The notes: generated by a model not told the origin, from the letters alone. DNA of 64,000 nt from Paenibacillus phyllosphaerae (GCF_014192105.1 NZ_JACHXK010000016.1:62001-126000); one strand, 5' to 3'. Shown: positions 1-9,527, numbered from the stretch's first letter. Numbers and translations are program-made.

Positions 1-1488
1 CAGTGGTGGGGAGGGGCCGTCGGCGACGGTATCCATATGCCATTCGGCAGCCGGTCGTATCAGAGAGACCTGTTCGGGGATGCTGCGTACAATCAGGCCT
101 GCCCCTTGCTGCTATCGAACAAAGGAAGATCCATCTGGTCGGAGGAACCATTCCGCTTTGCGTTCGAAGGCAGCGAATTGGTCGTCGAGGGGAAGGCCGG
201 GACGATCAAGGTCGAGCAGGGCGGCGATGATCTGCGCGATGCCTTCCGCTATGCCTCGAAGACGTACTTCCCGGCGTCCGGGACGCTTCCCGACGAAGTG
301 TTCTTCGCCGTTCCCCAGTACAATACGTGGATGGAGATGGGCATTCATCCGACCCAAGAGAAGGTTCTGGCATACGCGGAAGCGATCATTGGCAGCGGAT
401 TGCCGCCGGGCATTCTGATGATCGACGATAATTGGCATGAAGACTATGGCACGCTCGTCTTTCATCCGGGCCGGTTCCCCGATCCGAAGGCGATGATCGA
501 GCAGCTTCATGCGCTTGGTTTCCGCGTCATGCTGTGGGTATGCCCGTTCATTAGTCCGGACGGCGAAGTGTTCCGCTATCTGCACGAACAAGGATACCTG
601 CTCAGAGAAGCGGACGGCAGGCCGGTGATTCGCAAGTGGTGGAACGGCTACAGCGCGGTTCTCGATGGATCGAATGAGGAAGCGATGAGCTGGTTCACGG
701 GCGTGCTGGACCGGCTGATGGACCAATACGGCGTCGATGGATTTAAGCTGGATGCCGGAGACCCGCAGTACTATGAGGCGACGGACGTCGGGGCGAGACC
801 GGCAACGCCGAACGAGCAGTGCGAAATATGGGCAAGACTCGGCCTTCGGTATGCCTTCAACGAATACCGCGCTTGTTGGAAGCTCGCCGGTCAGCCGCTC
901 GTTCAGCGGCTGGCCGACAAGAATCACAGCTGGGGAACGGACGGACTTGCGAGCCTGATCCCGAACGGGCTTGCGCAAGGATTGATCGGCTACGCCTTCA
1001 ACTGCCCGGACATGGTCGGCGGCGGCCAGTACGGGGATTTGATCCGTCCGGATTTCCAGGTGGACGGCGAATTGTTCGTCCGCTACGCCCAATGCTCGGC
1101 GTTGTTCCCGATGATGCAGTTCTCGACGGCTCCATGGCGGGTGCTCGGCGAGTCGCATCTTGCGCTTTGCATCGAAGCGGCACAGCTTCACTGCCGGATG
1201 GGCGACGAGATTACCGAGCTCGCCAGACACGCTGCGGCGACGGGCGAGCCGATCATGCGGCACATGGCTTACGTCTTCCCGAGTGCAGGCTATGAGACGA
1301 TTACGGACCAGTTCATGCTGGGCGACAATATCCTGGTTGCGCCCGTCATCCAGAAGGGCGCAACGGCCCGGAACATCGTATTCCCGGAGGGCACGTGGAT
1401 AGGGGATGATGGCAGCGAAGTGGTCGGACCGTGTGAGGCAGAGGTAGAGGCGCCGCTTTCGAGGCTGCCATGGTACTGCAGAGGATAG
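1..1488 (+). CDS. GH31 family alpha-glycosidase, 5' end outside window
   Basis: The frame is open from the first base (it reads QWWGGAVGDGIH before the first Met), so the start lies upstream of the window and about 495 C-terminal residues are present. Recognisable GH31 (TIM-barrel alpha-glucosidase/alpha-xylosidase clan) blocks are YNTWMEMG, LMIDDNWHEDYG, the nucleophile strand DGFKLDAGD and the acid/base region HSWGTDGLASLIPNGL, followed by the GH31-type C-terminal beta-sandwich (MLGDNILVAPVIQKGA). The product would hydrolyse alpha-linked sugars, probably inside the cell because it sits among import-and-cleave systems. The precise substrate cannot be told. A terminator follows at 1529. Confidence 0.88.
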   Translation, partial: QWWGGAVGDGIHMPFGSRSYQRDLFGDAAYNQACPLLLSNKGRSIWSEEPFRFAFEGSELVVEGKAGTIKVEQGGDDLRDAFRYASKTYFPASGTLPDEVFFAVPQYNTWMEMGIHPTQEKVLAYAEAIIGSGLPPGILMIDDNWHEDYGTLVFHPGRFPDPKAMIEQLHALGFRVMLWVCPFISPDGEVFRYLHEQGYLLREADGRPVIRKWWNGYSAVLDGSNEEAMSWFTGVLDRLMDQYGVDGFKLDAGDPQYYEATDVGARPATPNEQCEIWARLGLRYAFNEYRACWKLAGQPLVQRLADKNHSWGTDGLASLIPNGLAQGLIGYAFNCPDMVGGGQYGDLIRPDFQVDGELFVRYAQCSALFPMMQFSTAPWRVLGESHLALCIEAAQLHCRMGDEITELARHAAATGEPIMRHMAYVFPSAGYETITDQFMLGDNILVAPVIQKGATARNIVFPEGTWIGDDGSEVVGPCEAEVEAPLSRLPWYCRG

Positions 1489-1528
1489 CTTCCCGGCTCC
1501 GAGTAACCGGTCGTTCATAACGATACGC

Positions 1529-1558
1529 AGACACTTGCACATTGCGGGTGTCTTTTTT
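1529..1558 (+). terminator. Rho-independent terminator after GH31 gene
   Basis: AGACAC at 1529-1534 pairs with GTGTCT at 1548-1553. Two inner T-G wobbles and a GC pair extend the stem, and TTTTT follows. It separates the GH31 gene from the ger operon. Confidence 0.75.
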
Positions 1559-1719
1559 GACTGTAACAACCACGCTGATTGGGGGTGTGCAGAGGGCCGA
1601 GGCCCCTCCGATGGAGAGGTGGGGAGGCGAAACTCGACTAGCATACATAAGGATGGATGCAATTGGCAAAAGTAACGGTAAGGAGCGTACACCCATCATG
1701 GAAAGGGGCGAACAATGGC

Positions 1720-2811
1720 ATGGAGCGTACGAGTACTTTTCAACTTACCGCACTGATCATCTTATTCCAAATCGGCAGCACATCGTTATTCCTGCTCGCC
1801 AGCGACGCTGACCGCGATGCATGGATGGCCACGCTCATCGCGATGATCGCGGGTCTTGCGCTGCTGGCATTCGTAACGCTGCCTATCCAACATATGGAGC
1901 CCCGCAAAAACCTTGTGGAAATTCTAAAGAGTTATCTTGGGCGGTATGTCGGAACGGCGCTTGCGTTTACGTATATCCTTTATTTCTGCTACAAGTCGGT
2001 TCGAAACGTACGGGAATACGGGGATCTGATGATTATTTACATGCTCCCGAATACTCCGCTGTTCGCGATCATGCTCATACTGGTTCTCTTATCGGGCTAT
2101 GCCGTTTATCAAGGGGTAGAAGTTTTCTTTCGGCTTACGGAGATTCTGCTGCCGATCATTCTCCTCATCTATATCACGCTCATCATCATGTTGACGAGCA
2201 GTGAACTGATGGATTTGAGCAGGCTGCAGCCGATGCTTGAGAAGGGGATTAAGCCCGTCGTGAAAGCGGCGATTCCCGGCGTCATTTCGTTCCCGTTCGG
2301 CGAAATGGTCGTCTTCCTGATGCTATGGAGCTTTTATAATGGCGAACGGCCGATGTCCAAAGTCTCCATATTGAGTTATGCATTCTCCGGGCTGTTCATC
2401 CTGATTACCAATATCTCGATTATCAGCAGCCTGGGGCCACTCTCGACGGTAAGCACGATGCCGTTCATGCTGGGGACGAGTTACTTGCAAATTACGGAGT
2501 TGATCGAGCGGATGGACCCTTTTGTGGCGTTGCTATTGTTTGCCGGCGTGTTCGTCAAGCAAACGACTTATTTCCTCGCGGCCGTCCTTACGGCCTCCAC
2601 CTTATTTAAGGTGAAGCGCCGAGTTATGATCCTACCGATCGGCGCCGTCATTTATATCGGCTCCTTCTTGTTCCAGAGCCATATGGCGCAAGTATGGATC
2701 GGGTTCAAATACAATCTGAAATACCATTTCCCGATCTTCCAGATCGCCATTCCAATCCTGTTGCTGCTGATCATGCATATGAAAAAACATCGAATGAGAG
2801 AGCGCCTATGA
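1720..2811 (+). CDS. Spore germination protein, GerB-type permease subunit (first copy)
   Basis: A 363-residue polytopic membrane protein of the GerB (GerAB/GerKB) family, in the APC amino-acid permease superfamily, with about ten hydrophobic segments. GerB subunits sit in the spore inner membrane and bind the germinant. The frame is open further upstream, but the Met at 1720 (MERTSTFQLTA) gives the usual family length and has GAAAGGGG upstream, so it is preferred over the Met at 1657. The stop overlaps the next start (ATGA at 2808-2811), showing translational coupling to the GerA subunit. A CATACATA sequence at 1642-1649 resembles a sigma-G -10 element but has no convincing -35. Sporulation control is therefore inferred from the family only. 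Confidence 0.9.
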   Translation: MERTSTFQLTALIILFQIGSTSLFLLASDADRDAWMATLIAMIAGLALLAFVTLPIQHMEPRKNLVEILKSYLGRYVGTALAFTYILYFCYKSVRNVREYGDLMIIYMLPNTPLFAIMLILVLLSGYAVYQGVEVFFRLTEILLPIILLIYITLIIMLTSSELMDLSRLQPMLEKGIKPVVKAAIPGVISFPFGEMVVFLMLWSFYNGERPMSKVSILSYAFSGLFILITNISIISSLGPLSTVSTMPFMLGTSYLQITELIERMDPFVALLLFAGVFVKQTTYFLAAVLTASTLFKVKRRVMILPIGAVIYIGSFLFQSHMAQVWIGFKYNLKYHFPIFQIAIPILLLLIMHMKKHRMRERL

Positions 2812-4349
2812 CGACCGCGATTCCGAAGCAGCTGAAAGTTGCCCTGAACTGGATCAACTCCGAGCTCGGCAATAGCCCGGATACCGTTACGCGAATGTTC
2901 ACGCCTTCAGGCACGGATTCCGTATCGGTAGGCGTGGTGTATATCGAAGGTCTGGTCAGTATGGACACGGTGAACGGCCGCATTATCCACACCCTTATGG
3001 ATGCACCCGATCTGGGTGATCAGAAGCCGCTGAATTGTGACGGTTACTTCCGGTTTCTGAAGGAGAAGGTGGTATCCGTCGGCCGCATTGCCGAGTTGTC
3101 TACCAGCGAAGAGATGTTGACCGCATTGCTGGACGGCTATACGGTCCTGCTGATCGACGGCTGCACGTCTGCCCTTGCGGCCCAGACCCCCGGAGGGGCC
3201 AAACGGAGCGTCGAGGAGCCCAGTTCGCAGACGGTTATCCGCGGCCCGAAGGAAGGATTCACCGAGGATCTGGGGACGAACATCTCGTTGATTCGGCGCA
3301 AGATCAAATCGTCGAAGCTGAGGTTTGTCCAATTCAAGATCGGCCAAGTGACGCAGACCGATGTCGTCGTTTCCTACATTGAGGACATTGCCAATGCCAA
3401 AATCGTCGATGAGATCCAAAAGCGGTTGGAGTCGATCGATACCGACAGCATACTGGAGAGCGGGTATATCGAAGAATTCATTCAAGATCGGACCTTCACG
3501 CCATTCCCGACCCTGCTGAACATGGAACGGCCGGACTCCATCGTCGGCGGCATTCTGGAGGGGCAGATCGCCATTCTCGTGGACGGCACCCCATTCGTCT
3601 TGCTTGCGCCGGTTACCTTTAATCGATTCTTCCAGTCGAGCGAGGACTACTATCAGCGTTTCGACATCGCTTCCTTCTTGCGCATCATTCGCTATGGTTC
3701 CTTCTTCGTCTCGATGCTGCTGCCGTCGCTCTATATTGCGATTTCGACGTTCCATCAGGAAATGCTTCCGACTACGCTGCTGATCAGTCTGGCCGCGCAG
3801 CGGGAGGGCACCCCGTTCCCCGCGCTGGTCGAGGCGTTCATTATGGAGTTGACCTTCGAAGTGCTCCGCGAGGCAGGCGTTCGCATGCCGCGGGCAATCG
3901 GCTCCGCGATCTCCATCGTCGGCGCGCTCGTAATCGGCCAGGCCGCCGTCCAGGCGGGATTGGTCTCGGCGGCAATGGTCATCGTCGTATCGTTCACGGC
4001 GATTTCGAACTTCGTCATCCCTTCGCTCAGTATGGCGACGGCTTCCCGTCTCATCCGGTTCGGCATGATGATTCTGGGGGGAACATTCGGCCTGTTCGGG
4101 ATTATGTCGGGCCTGATGTTCCTGCTTATCCATATGGCCGGCCTTCGTTCGTTCGGCATTCCGTTCCTGCTGCCGATCTCGCCGGTATCCGTCAAGAATC
4201 TGAAGGACGTCTTCATCCGCGTGCCGAAGTGGGCGATGACGACCCGTCCGCGTCTTATATCGGATCCGCAATCCAGCAGGCGGCAAGCTCCGGGTCAGAA
4301 GCCGGCACCGCCGGATGCCGATCACGCTACAGGAGGGGAATCGGAATGA
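2808..4349 (+). CDS. Spore germination protein, GerA-type subunit
   Basis: 513 residues, the usual size of GerAA/GerKA proteins. It has a soluble N-terminal half of about 270 residues, then the GerA-family block SIVGGILEGQIAILVDGTPF, followed by about five membrane segments and a short basic, Pro-rich C-terminal tail. GerA subunits form the oligomeric, channel-like part of the germinant receptor. The start is set by the ATGA overlap with the preceding gerB gene, and the stop overlaps the next gerB gene in the same way (4346-4349). Together these fix a tightly coupled operon. Confidence 0.93.
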   Translation: MTTAIPKQLKVALNWINSELGNSPDTVTRMFTPSGTDSVSVGVVYIEGLVSMDTVNGRIIHTLMDAPDLGDQKPLNCDGYFRFLKEKVVSVGRIAELSTSEEMLTALLDGYTVLLIDGCTSALAAQTPGGAKRSVEEPSSQTVIRGPKEGFTEDLGTNISLIRRKIKSSKLRFVQFKIGQVTQTDVVVSYIEDIANAKIVDEIQKRLESIDTDSILESGYIEEFIQDRTFTPFPTLLNMERPDSIVGGILEGQIAILVDGTPFVLLAPVTFNRFFQSSEDYYQRFDIASFLRIIRYGSFFVSMLLPSLYIAISTFHQEMLPTTLLISLAAQREGTPFPALVEAFIMELTFEVLREAGVRMPRAIGSAISIVGALVIGQAAVQAGLVSAAMVIVVSFTAISNFVIPSLSMATASRLIRFGMMILGGTFGLFGIMSGLMFLLIHMAGLRSFGIPFLLPISPVSVKNLKDVFIRVPKWAMTTRPRLISDPQSSRRQAPGQKPAPPDADHATGGESE

Positions 4350-5449
4350 ATGAGAAAATCACTTCCTTACAAGCGTCGGCCTTGATCATGTTCGCGATCG
4401 TGCCCACCGGCATCTTGCTCGTCCCCGGCGCCGTCGTCGGAGTAGCGGGGCAGAATGCCTGGCTGTCGGTGTTGGCAGGCATGGTCATAAGCGTCGGTCT
4501 TGCCATCCTCGTCGGCATCGTATGCCGTCAGTATCAGGACGCCCCGTTCCTGCAATGGATTGAGCAGCGCTGCGGCCGGTTGGTTGCGGCGCTGCTCGGT
4601 CTCTACTTGACGCGTTACTATATGACGACGGCAGCCGTGACGCTGCGCGAGTTCACGAACTTCATCTCCGAAGAAATCATGCCGAACACGCCCGAGCTGC
4701 TGCTTAAGATCATCATTATGCTTGTCGTTGTCTACGCCGTCATTCAAGGTATCGAAACGATCGTCCGCGTCAATATCGTGATCTTCTTTATTTCGGTCGT
4801 GCTGATGTTCATGGGGCTGTTCCTGATTGGGGAAAATATAGAGATCAGGAATCTGCTGCCCATCTGGGAAGGTACGCCGATGTCGTTCATGCACGGGGCG
4901 CTATTGACATTGGCCTGGCTCTCGGAAGTTTCGCTTCTATTGATCCTCGGCCCATACCTGAGGAAGAATTCTCCGCTCATCCGTACGGGAATCGTCGGCG
5001 TCATGATGGCCGGCTCCGGCATTCTGATTACCGTGATCGTTGCCATGGCCACATTCGGCAACAAGATTACGCAAATGCTTACCTTCCCGAGCTTCGTCAT
5101 CGTGAGCTTGGTCGAGATCGGCAGTTTCTTGGAGCGCCTCGAAATCGTGTTCATCTCGCTCTGGATCATGACCATGTACGTGAAATTAGCCGTCTTTTTA
5201 TTCGGGGCGGCTCACTGCTTCATATCGGCGTTCAAGTTGGAAACGGAACGGTTGTTTATTCTGCTGCTCGGTTTATTGATCTTGCTGACTTCGCAATATT
5301 CCTGGGCGAATACGGCGGAGTTCCACCGGTTTACGTTAATGTTGGGCACGCCCGATCTGTTCGCGTCCAACATCGTGCTGCCTCTTGTCATTGGCGTTGT
5401 TCTCGTGGTTTCTTCCCTATGGTCCAAGCGTGTGGAAGGGAGCGGATAA
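4346..5449 (+). CDS. Spore germination protein, GerB-type permease subunit (second copy)
   Basis: 367 residues, a second GerB-family permease with about ten hydrophobic segments, beginning MNEKITSLQASALIMF. AGGAGGGG at 4331-4338 and the ATGA overlap with gerA choose this start over upstream in-frame codons. It shares the family pattern with the first copy (for example PNTPELLLKI here, PNTPLFAIML there) but is clearly diverged. Having two B subunits around one A subunit suggests either alternative germinant recognition by one receptor or a recruited second permease. Confidence 0.92.
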   Translation: MNEKITSLQASALIMFAIVPTGILLVPGAVVGVAGQNAWLSVLAGMVISVGLAILVGIVCRQYQDAPFLQWIEQRCGRLVAALLGLYLTRYYMTTAAVTLREFTNFISEEIMPNTPELLLKIIIMLVVVYAVIQGIETIVRVNIVIFFISVVLMFMGLFLIGENIEIRNLLPIWEGTPMSFMHGALLTLAWLSEVSLLLILGPYLRKNSPLIRTGIVGVMMAGSGILITVIVAMATFGNKITQMLTFPSFVIVSLVEIGSFLERLEIVFISLWIMTMYVKLAVFLFGAAHCFISAFKLETERLFILLLGLLILLTSQYSWANTAEFHRFTLMLGTPDLFASNIVLPLVIGVVLVVSSLWSKRVEGSG

Positions 5450-5450
5450 T

Positions 5451-6674
5451 ATGCGTAAGCAAGGTGCGCGGCTCCTGGCAAGCGTAATGCTCTGCATGCT
5501 TCTGACCGGATGCTGGGATCGAACGGAGCTGAATGAGCTCGGGATCACGGCTGCGACGAGCGTGGACAAAATCGGCGACAATTGGATCGTATCGTATCAA
5601 CTCATCATTCCCTCGGCGATATCCACGCTCTCAGGCGGAGGTGCCGGCGGCATCTCGCCGATCACCGTCCATTCGACCAAAGCCAGGACGATTCGGGAAG
5701 CGGTAGCCAAAAGCAAGCTCGAAAGTCCCCGCCAATTGTATTTTGCGCATAACCGGATTCTGGTCGTAAGCGAACGGGCGGCCCGTTACGGACTGAGCTC
5801 CCTTATCGATGTCTATTTCCGGCTTCCGAACTCGCGGGAGACGGTCAGCATGCTTATTACCGAAGGCAGTCCCGTCCGCATCCTTCGTCAGCTGATGAGC
5901 ATACAGCCGATCTCCGGCCAAGGCGTTCAACAAATCATTAGCAACGAGAGTAGGAGCTACTCGCTGCTGCCGCACGTCAAATTGTACAAGTTCGCGATGA
6001 ATATCGTCGGGGACGCCCGAGCCGGCGTTATGCCGGAAATCCTGGTCAGCGGCTCGCCCAACGTGGATGCGGTGAATCAAATGGGCGAGACCAATCAGCC
6101 ATCGCGGCTGAAGCTCGGCAGACTGGCCGTCTTCAAATCCGACCGGTTCTACGGTTGGTTCTCGCAGCGGGAATCGTTCGGCGTGTCGTTCCTGACCGAC
6201 GAAGTGAACCAAGCTTCGATTTCTTTTAATTGCGGAGGCGGCTCGGATCAGCAAGGGGGGATGAATTCCGCCGTTACGCTGACGCGTTCCCAGACGAAGG
6301 TAAAGCCGCATATAGTGGACGGCCACTTGCAGATGGAGGTTCACGTGAAGTCGGCGGGTATGCTGGAGGAAACGGTCTGCACCGATAACTTGCAGGATCC
6401 GAAGGTAATTAAGCGAATGGAAGGCAGCATCCAAAAGGAAATCAACGGCATCATCATGGCGGCTTGGGAGGCTTGCAAGCGCGACAAGGTGGATGTGCTC
6501 GGGTTTGCTGGGGCGGTTCACCGCAAATATCCGAAGCAGTGGAAGCGGATGAAACAAAACTGGGATCAGGAATTTGCGTCTGCCGACCTCAAGCTTACGG
6601 TGGATTTCAAGCTTGAACGAATCGGGGTCAGCAATAAGTCCTTCAAGTCGCTCGAAGAACCGGAAGGGGAATGA
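5451..6674 (+). CDS. Spore germination lipoprotein, GerC-type subunit
   Basis: 407 residues. The N-terminus MRKQGARLLASVMLCMLLTG is followed by Cys-Trp-Asp, a lipoprotein signal with an LTGC lipobox, so the mature protein should be diacylglycerol-anchored in the spore inner membrane facing outward. The sequence after the Cys (CWDRTELNELGI) is the hallmark start of mature GerC proteins. The Met at 5451 lies one base after the preceding stop, with GGAAGGG upstream. It completes the A/B/C receptor. Confidence 0.94.
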   Translation: MRKQGARLLASVMLCMLLTGCWDRTELNELGITAATSVDKIGDNWIVSYQLIIPSAISTLSGGGAGGISPITVHSTKARTIREAVAKSKLESPRQLYFAHNRILVVSERAARYGLSSLIDVYFRLPNSRETVSMLITEGSPVRILRQLMSIQPISGQGVQQIISNESRSYSLLPHVKLYKFAMNIVGDARAGVMPEILVSGSPNVDAVNQMGETNQPSRLKLGRLAVFKSDRFYGWFSQRESFGVSFLTDEVNQASISFNCGGGSDQQGGMNSAVTLTRSQTKVKPHIVDGHLQMEVHVKSAGMLEETVCTDNLQDPKVIKRMEGSIQKEINGIIMAAWEACKRDKVDVLGFAGAVHRKYPKQWKRMKQNWDQEFASADLKLTVDFKLERIGVSNKSFKSLEEPEGE

Positions 6675-6677
6675 TGC

Positions 6678-6899
6678 ATGCTGAGCACAGCCTTGAGCCT
6701 TATGCTATATGCCGCCATTTTCTATGCGGGATCGAAGGCATTATCCGCGAGCAAACGAAAGGTCGAGCTCGTTCTGTTCGTGCTCGTGACCGGTTGGTGC
6801 GCCTACATCCATATTGCGGTCCTGAACCATTGGCAGGTGCATACGCCGGTTACGCTGCAATCGGATTTGCTGGAATACGTGAGCGTCTGGCTCCGGTAA
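6678..6899 (+). CDS. Small two-helix membrane protein ending the ger operon (D-subunit-like)
   Basis: 73 residues with two hydrophobic stretches (about residues 1-20 and 28-52), read immediately after gerC with GGAAGGGG upstream of the Met at 6678. Some Bacillus ger operons carry a fourth small D subunit of roughly this size with two predicted membrane helices that modulates receptor function. Size, topology and position match. Sequence identity was not tested, so the assignment is by analogy. Confidence 0.6.
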   Translation: MLSTALSLMLYAAIFYAGSKALSASKRKVELVLFVLVTGWCAYIHIAVLNHWQVHTPVTLQSDLLEYVSVWLR

Positions 6900-6981
6900 T
6901 GCGGACAACCCTTTAATCCCACCAAGGTTTCGTATACACTTGTATAGGACAATTCCGGTGGAAAAAGTGGTGACCTGATTA

Positions 6982-7671
6982 ATGTTCAAAATTATGCTGA
7001 TTGAGGATGACGCGACTCTGTTTCATGAAATCAAGGAGCGTTTGTCCCAATGGTCTTATGAGATATACGGGATCGGGCAGTTCGATCGCGTCATGCAGGA
7101 GTTTGCGGAGGCGGGACCCGATCTCGTCATCATTGACATCCAATTGCCGAAGTTTGACGGCTTCCATTGGTGCCGGATGATCCGTTCGCATTCGAATGTG
7201 CCGATCATCTTCCTCTCGTCCCGCGATCATCCGACGGACATGGTCATGTCCATGCAGCTTGGCGCCGACGACTTCGTGCAGAAGCCGTTTCACTTTGATG
7301 TGTTGATCGCCAAGATCCAGGCAACCCTGCGCCGCGCGTACAATTACAATGCCGAGCCGGTTCAGTTGAAAACCTGGCGGGGCGCCGCCGTCGAATATGT
7401 GAAGAATACGATTACCAATGACACGGGAACGGTAGAGCTGACCAAGAACGAGATGTTCATCCTGAAACATCTCATGGAGCGCAAAAACATCATTGTCAGC
7501 CGCGAGGAACTGATGGCTAGTTTATGGGACAATGAACAGTTCGTGAGCGACAACACGCTGACCGTCAATGTCAACCGGCTGCGCAAGAAGCTGGACATCA
7601 TCGGACTCGGCGCCTTCATCGAGACGAAGGTCGGCCAAGGGTACATGGCAACGGAAGAGGCGGGGTTATGA
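6982..7671 (+). CDS. OmpR-family response regulator, BceR-type
   Basis: 229 residues. The receiver domain begins MFKIMLIEDD, with the phospho-acceptor Asp in IIDIQLP and the conserved Lys in VQKPFH. A C-terminal winged-helix DNA-binding domain follows (about residues 130-225, ending KVGQGYMA). The 7668-7671 ATGA overlap couples it to the kinase gene, and an ABC transporter follows. This order (regulator, short kinase, ATPase, permease) is that of Bacillus Bce/Psd/Yxd modules, which sense and expel or dislodge cell-wall-targeting peptides such as bacitracin. The likely target site is the palindrome at 8665. Confidence 0.88.
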   Translation: MFKIMLIEDDATLFHEIKERLSQWSYEIYGIGQFDRVMQEFAEAGPDLVIIDIQLPKFDGFHWCRMIRSHSNVPIIFLSSRDHPTDMVMSMQLGADDFVQKPFHFDVLIAKIQATLRRAYNYNAEPVQLKTWRGAAVEYVKNTITNDTGTVELTKNEMFILKHLMERKNIIVSREELMASLWDNEQFVSDNTLTVNVNRLRKKLDIIGLGAFIETKVGQGYMATEEAGL

Positions 7672-8672
7672 TCGGCCGATATCTCGTCGAGAGGCGAAGC
7701 TGGCTGCTCCTTTTGCTATTCCTGCATCTGCTGATTGTGTTCGTCGCCTTCATCGACACTTCGATACCGCTCATGCCCATCTTGTATATTACGCTGCTGT
7801 CATCCATGGTCTGTCTCGTCTTCATCATGGTGAGATATCAGCAAGAAACGAAGTTTTACAAGCAGGTAGAGGCGATGGAGCATGCCTACGACCCGGCTGC
7901 CCTGCGCATGGCCGAGAGCCCCTTCGAGCGGATTGTGGAGGAGGCGATGTCCACGCACAGCCTCCGCAACAAGAAAGAAGCATCCGGCCATATGCTCTTG
8001 CTCGAACAAGAAAAGGACGAGCTGTTGTCCTGGATCCATGAAGTGAAGACGCCGCTAACCGCCATGCAGCTGATGATCGATCGCTTGGCCGAAGAACCGC
8101 TCAAGTCCCGGCTTAACTACGAATGGCTGCGAATTCACCTTTTGCTCGACCAGCAGCTGCATCTGAAGCGGATTCCCTTCATTGAGAACGATCTGTATAT
8201 CGAGGATACGTGGTTGGAGCCGGTTATTCATAAGGAAATCAAGGATTTGAGATCCTGGTGCATCCAAAAAGGGATCGGCTTTGACCTCTCTCTGGAGGCG
8301 GACCACGTGCTGACCGATGCGAAGTGGCTCGGTTTCATCGTGAGGCAGATCCTCACGAATGCGGTCAAATACAGTGAAGCTTCCGACATTGAGGTGAGGA
8401 GCTTCCATGAAGAAGGACATGTGATGCTGATGGTTCAGGATTACGGCCGCGGGATCAGCGCGAAGGATTTGCCGCGCATATTCGATCGGGGATTCACGTC
8501 GACCGTGCTGCATCAAGATAGCGCGGCTACGGGAATGGGGTTGTATCTGGCGCACAAAGCAGCCGAGTCGCTTCATATTCGCATTGAAGTGGAATCCGTT
8601 TATGGGAAGGGCTCGACGTTCCGGCTCGCGTTCCCCGTACCGAACGATTTTGACCAAATGACGGGCATGTGA
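7668..8672 (+). CDS. Intramembrane-sensing histidine kinase, BceS-type
   Basis: 334 residues. Two membrane helices lie near the N-terminus (about residues 12-30 and 36-55) with almost no extracytoplasmic loop, typical of BceS-type kinases that sense through their partner ABC permease. The H-box reads SWIHEVKTPLTA. N and G boxes follow (RQILTNAVKYS, DYGRGISAKDLPRIFDRGFT, TGMGLYLAHKAAE). The start is set by the ATGA overlap with the regulator gene. The stop codon lies inside the palindrome at 8665-8688. Confidence 0.9.
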   Translation: MIGRYLVERRSWLLLLLFLHLLIVFVAFIDTSIPLMPILYITLLSSMVCLVFIMVRYQQETKFYKQVEAMEHAYDPAALRMAESPFERIVEEAMSTHSLRNKKEASGHMLLLEQEKDELLSWIHEVKTPLTAMQLMIDRLAEEPLKSRLNYEWLRIHLLLDQQLHLKRIPFIENDLYIEDTWLEPVIHKEIKDLRSWCIQKGIGFDLSLEADHVLTDAKWLGFIVRQILTNAVKYSEASDIEVRSFHEEGHVMLMVQDYGRGISAKDLPRIFDRGFTSTVLHQDSAATGMGLYLAHKAAESLHIRIEVESVYGKGSTFRLAFPVPNDFDQMTGM

Positions 8673-8700
8673 CAACAATGTCACATGCTTTTTGATTTTG
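8665..8700 (+). promoter_or_regulatory. Perfect palindrome: BceR-like operator and/or terminator
   Basis: GCATGTGACA (8665-8674) and TGTCACATGC (8679-8688) form a perfect 10-bp inverted repeat around ACAA, followed by TTTTTGATTTT. The core TGACA-N4-TGTCA fits the TnACA-N4-TGTnA pattern known for BceR-family operators, and it lies about 85 bp upstream of the transporter start. The T-run also lets it act as an intrinsic terminator of the regulator-kinase mRNA. The kinase stop codon TGA (8670-8672) is inside it. Confidence 0.7.
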
Positions 8701-8771
8701 TTCGGGCAATCGAAGGAAAACATCGTTCGTTAACGGTATGATGGGGTCATTAGAGTAAAGGAGCGAGGGCC

Positions 8772-9527
8772 ATGGTCATTCTAGAGGCGAACAAAATCCG
8801 CAAAATATACGGCAACAAATTCAATAAGCAGGAAGTATTGAAGGGCATTGATCTTCAAGTTCATAAAGGCGAATTCGTGGGCATCATGGGCGCTTCGGGT
8901 TCCGGTAAGACGACCCTGCTGAACGTGCTGTCCTCGATCGATAAGCTCAGTGAGGGGACCATCGAGATTGAGGGCAAGCAATTCACGGGCATGAAGGAGA
9001 AAGAACTGGCTGAATTTCGCAAAAACCATCTCGGTTTTATCTTCCAGGAGTACAATCTGCTCGATACGCTGACCGTGAAGGAGAACGTGCTCCTGCCCTT
9101 ATCGGTTCAGAAGGTGTCCAAGCGGGAAGCGCTTGAGAAATTCAAGCAGATCGCAACCGAACTCGGAATCTACGAGCTTGCCGACAAATATCCAAGCGAG
9201 ATCTCGGGAGGCCAAAAGCAGCGGACATCCGCGGCGAGAGCTTTCGTGCATGATCCGAGCATTATATTTGCGGACGAACCGACGGGAGCGCTCGATTCGA
9301 AGTCGGCCTCCGACCTGTTGAACAAGCTGAGCAGCATGAATGGGAAGCATGCGGCGACGATTATTATGGTCACGCACGATCCCGTGGCGGCGAGCTACTG
9401 CAGCCGTATCGTGTTTATTAAGGATGGCCAGATTTATACCCAACTTCATAAAGGCGAGGAATCCCGGCAATCGCTCCTCAGCGATATTATGAAGACGCAA
9501 GGCGTGCTGGGCGGTGTTCAAGGGTGA
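8772..9527 (+). CDS. ABC transporter ATP-binding protein, BceA-type
   Basis: 251 residues. The Walker A is [12 protein letters not shown], the Q-loop lies in IFQEYNLLD, the signature is SGGQKQR, the Walker B is [12 protein letters not shown] and the switch His is in VTHD. The sequence resembles the LolD/MacB/BceA subgroup of ATPases that drive type VII (mechanotransmission) permeases. GGAGCGAGG precedes the ATG at 8772. The stop overlaps the GTG start of the permease gene (9524-9527). Together with the permease it would confer peptide-antibiotic resistance and act as the sensor for the kinase. Confidence 0.92.
   Translation: MVILEANKIRKIYGNKFNKQEVLKGIDLQVHKGEFVGIMGASGSGKTTLLNVLSSIDKLSEGTIEIEGKQFTGMKEKELAEFRKNHLGFIFQEYNLLDTLTVKENVLLPLSVQKVSKREALEKFKQIATELGIYELADKYPSEISGGQKQRTSAARAFVHDPSIIFADEPTGALDSKSASDLLNKLSSMNGKHAATIIMVTHDPVAASYCSRIVFIKDGQIYTQLHKGEESRQSLLSDIMKTQGVLGGVQG

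Noticed and set aside
112..1692. 526-codon open frame on the minus strand
   Set aside because: Lies opposite the GH31 gene, whose codon pattern and motifs are clear. The protein has no recognisable domain and is Arg/His-rich, a typical shadow in GC-rich DNA.
2907..4325. 472-codon open frame on the minus strand
   Set aside because: Shadow of the GerA-type gene. Low-complexity Arg/Asp-rich protein without ribosome site or homology signs.
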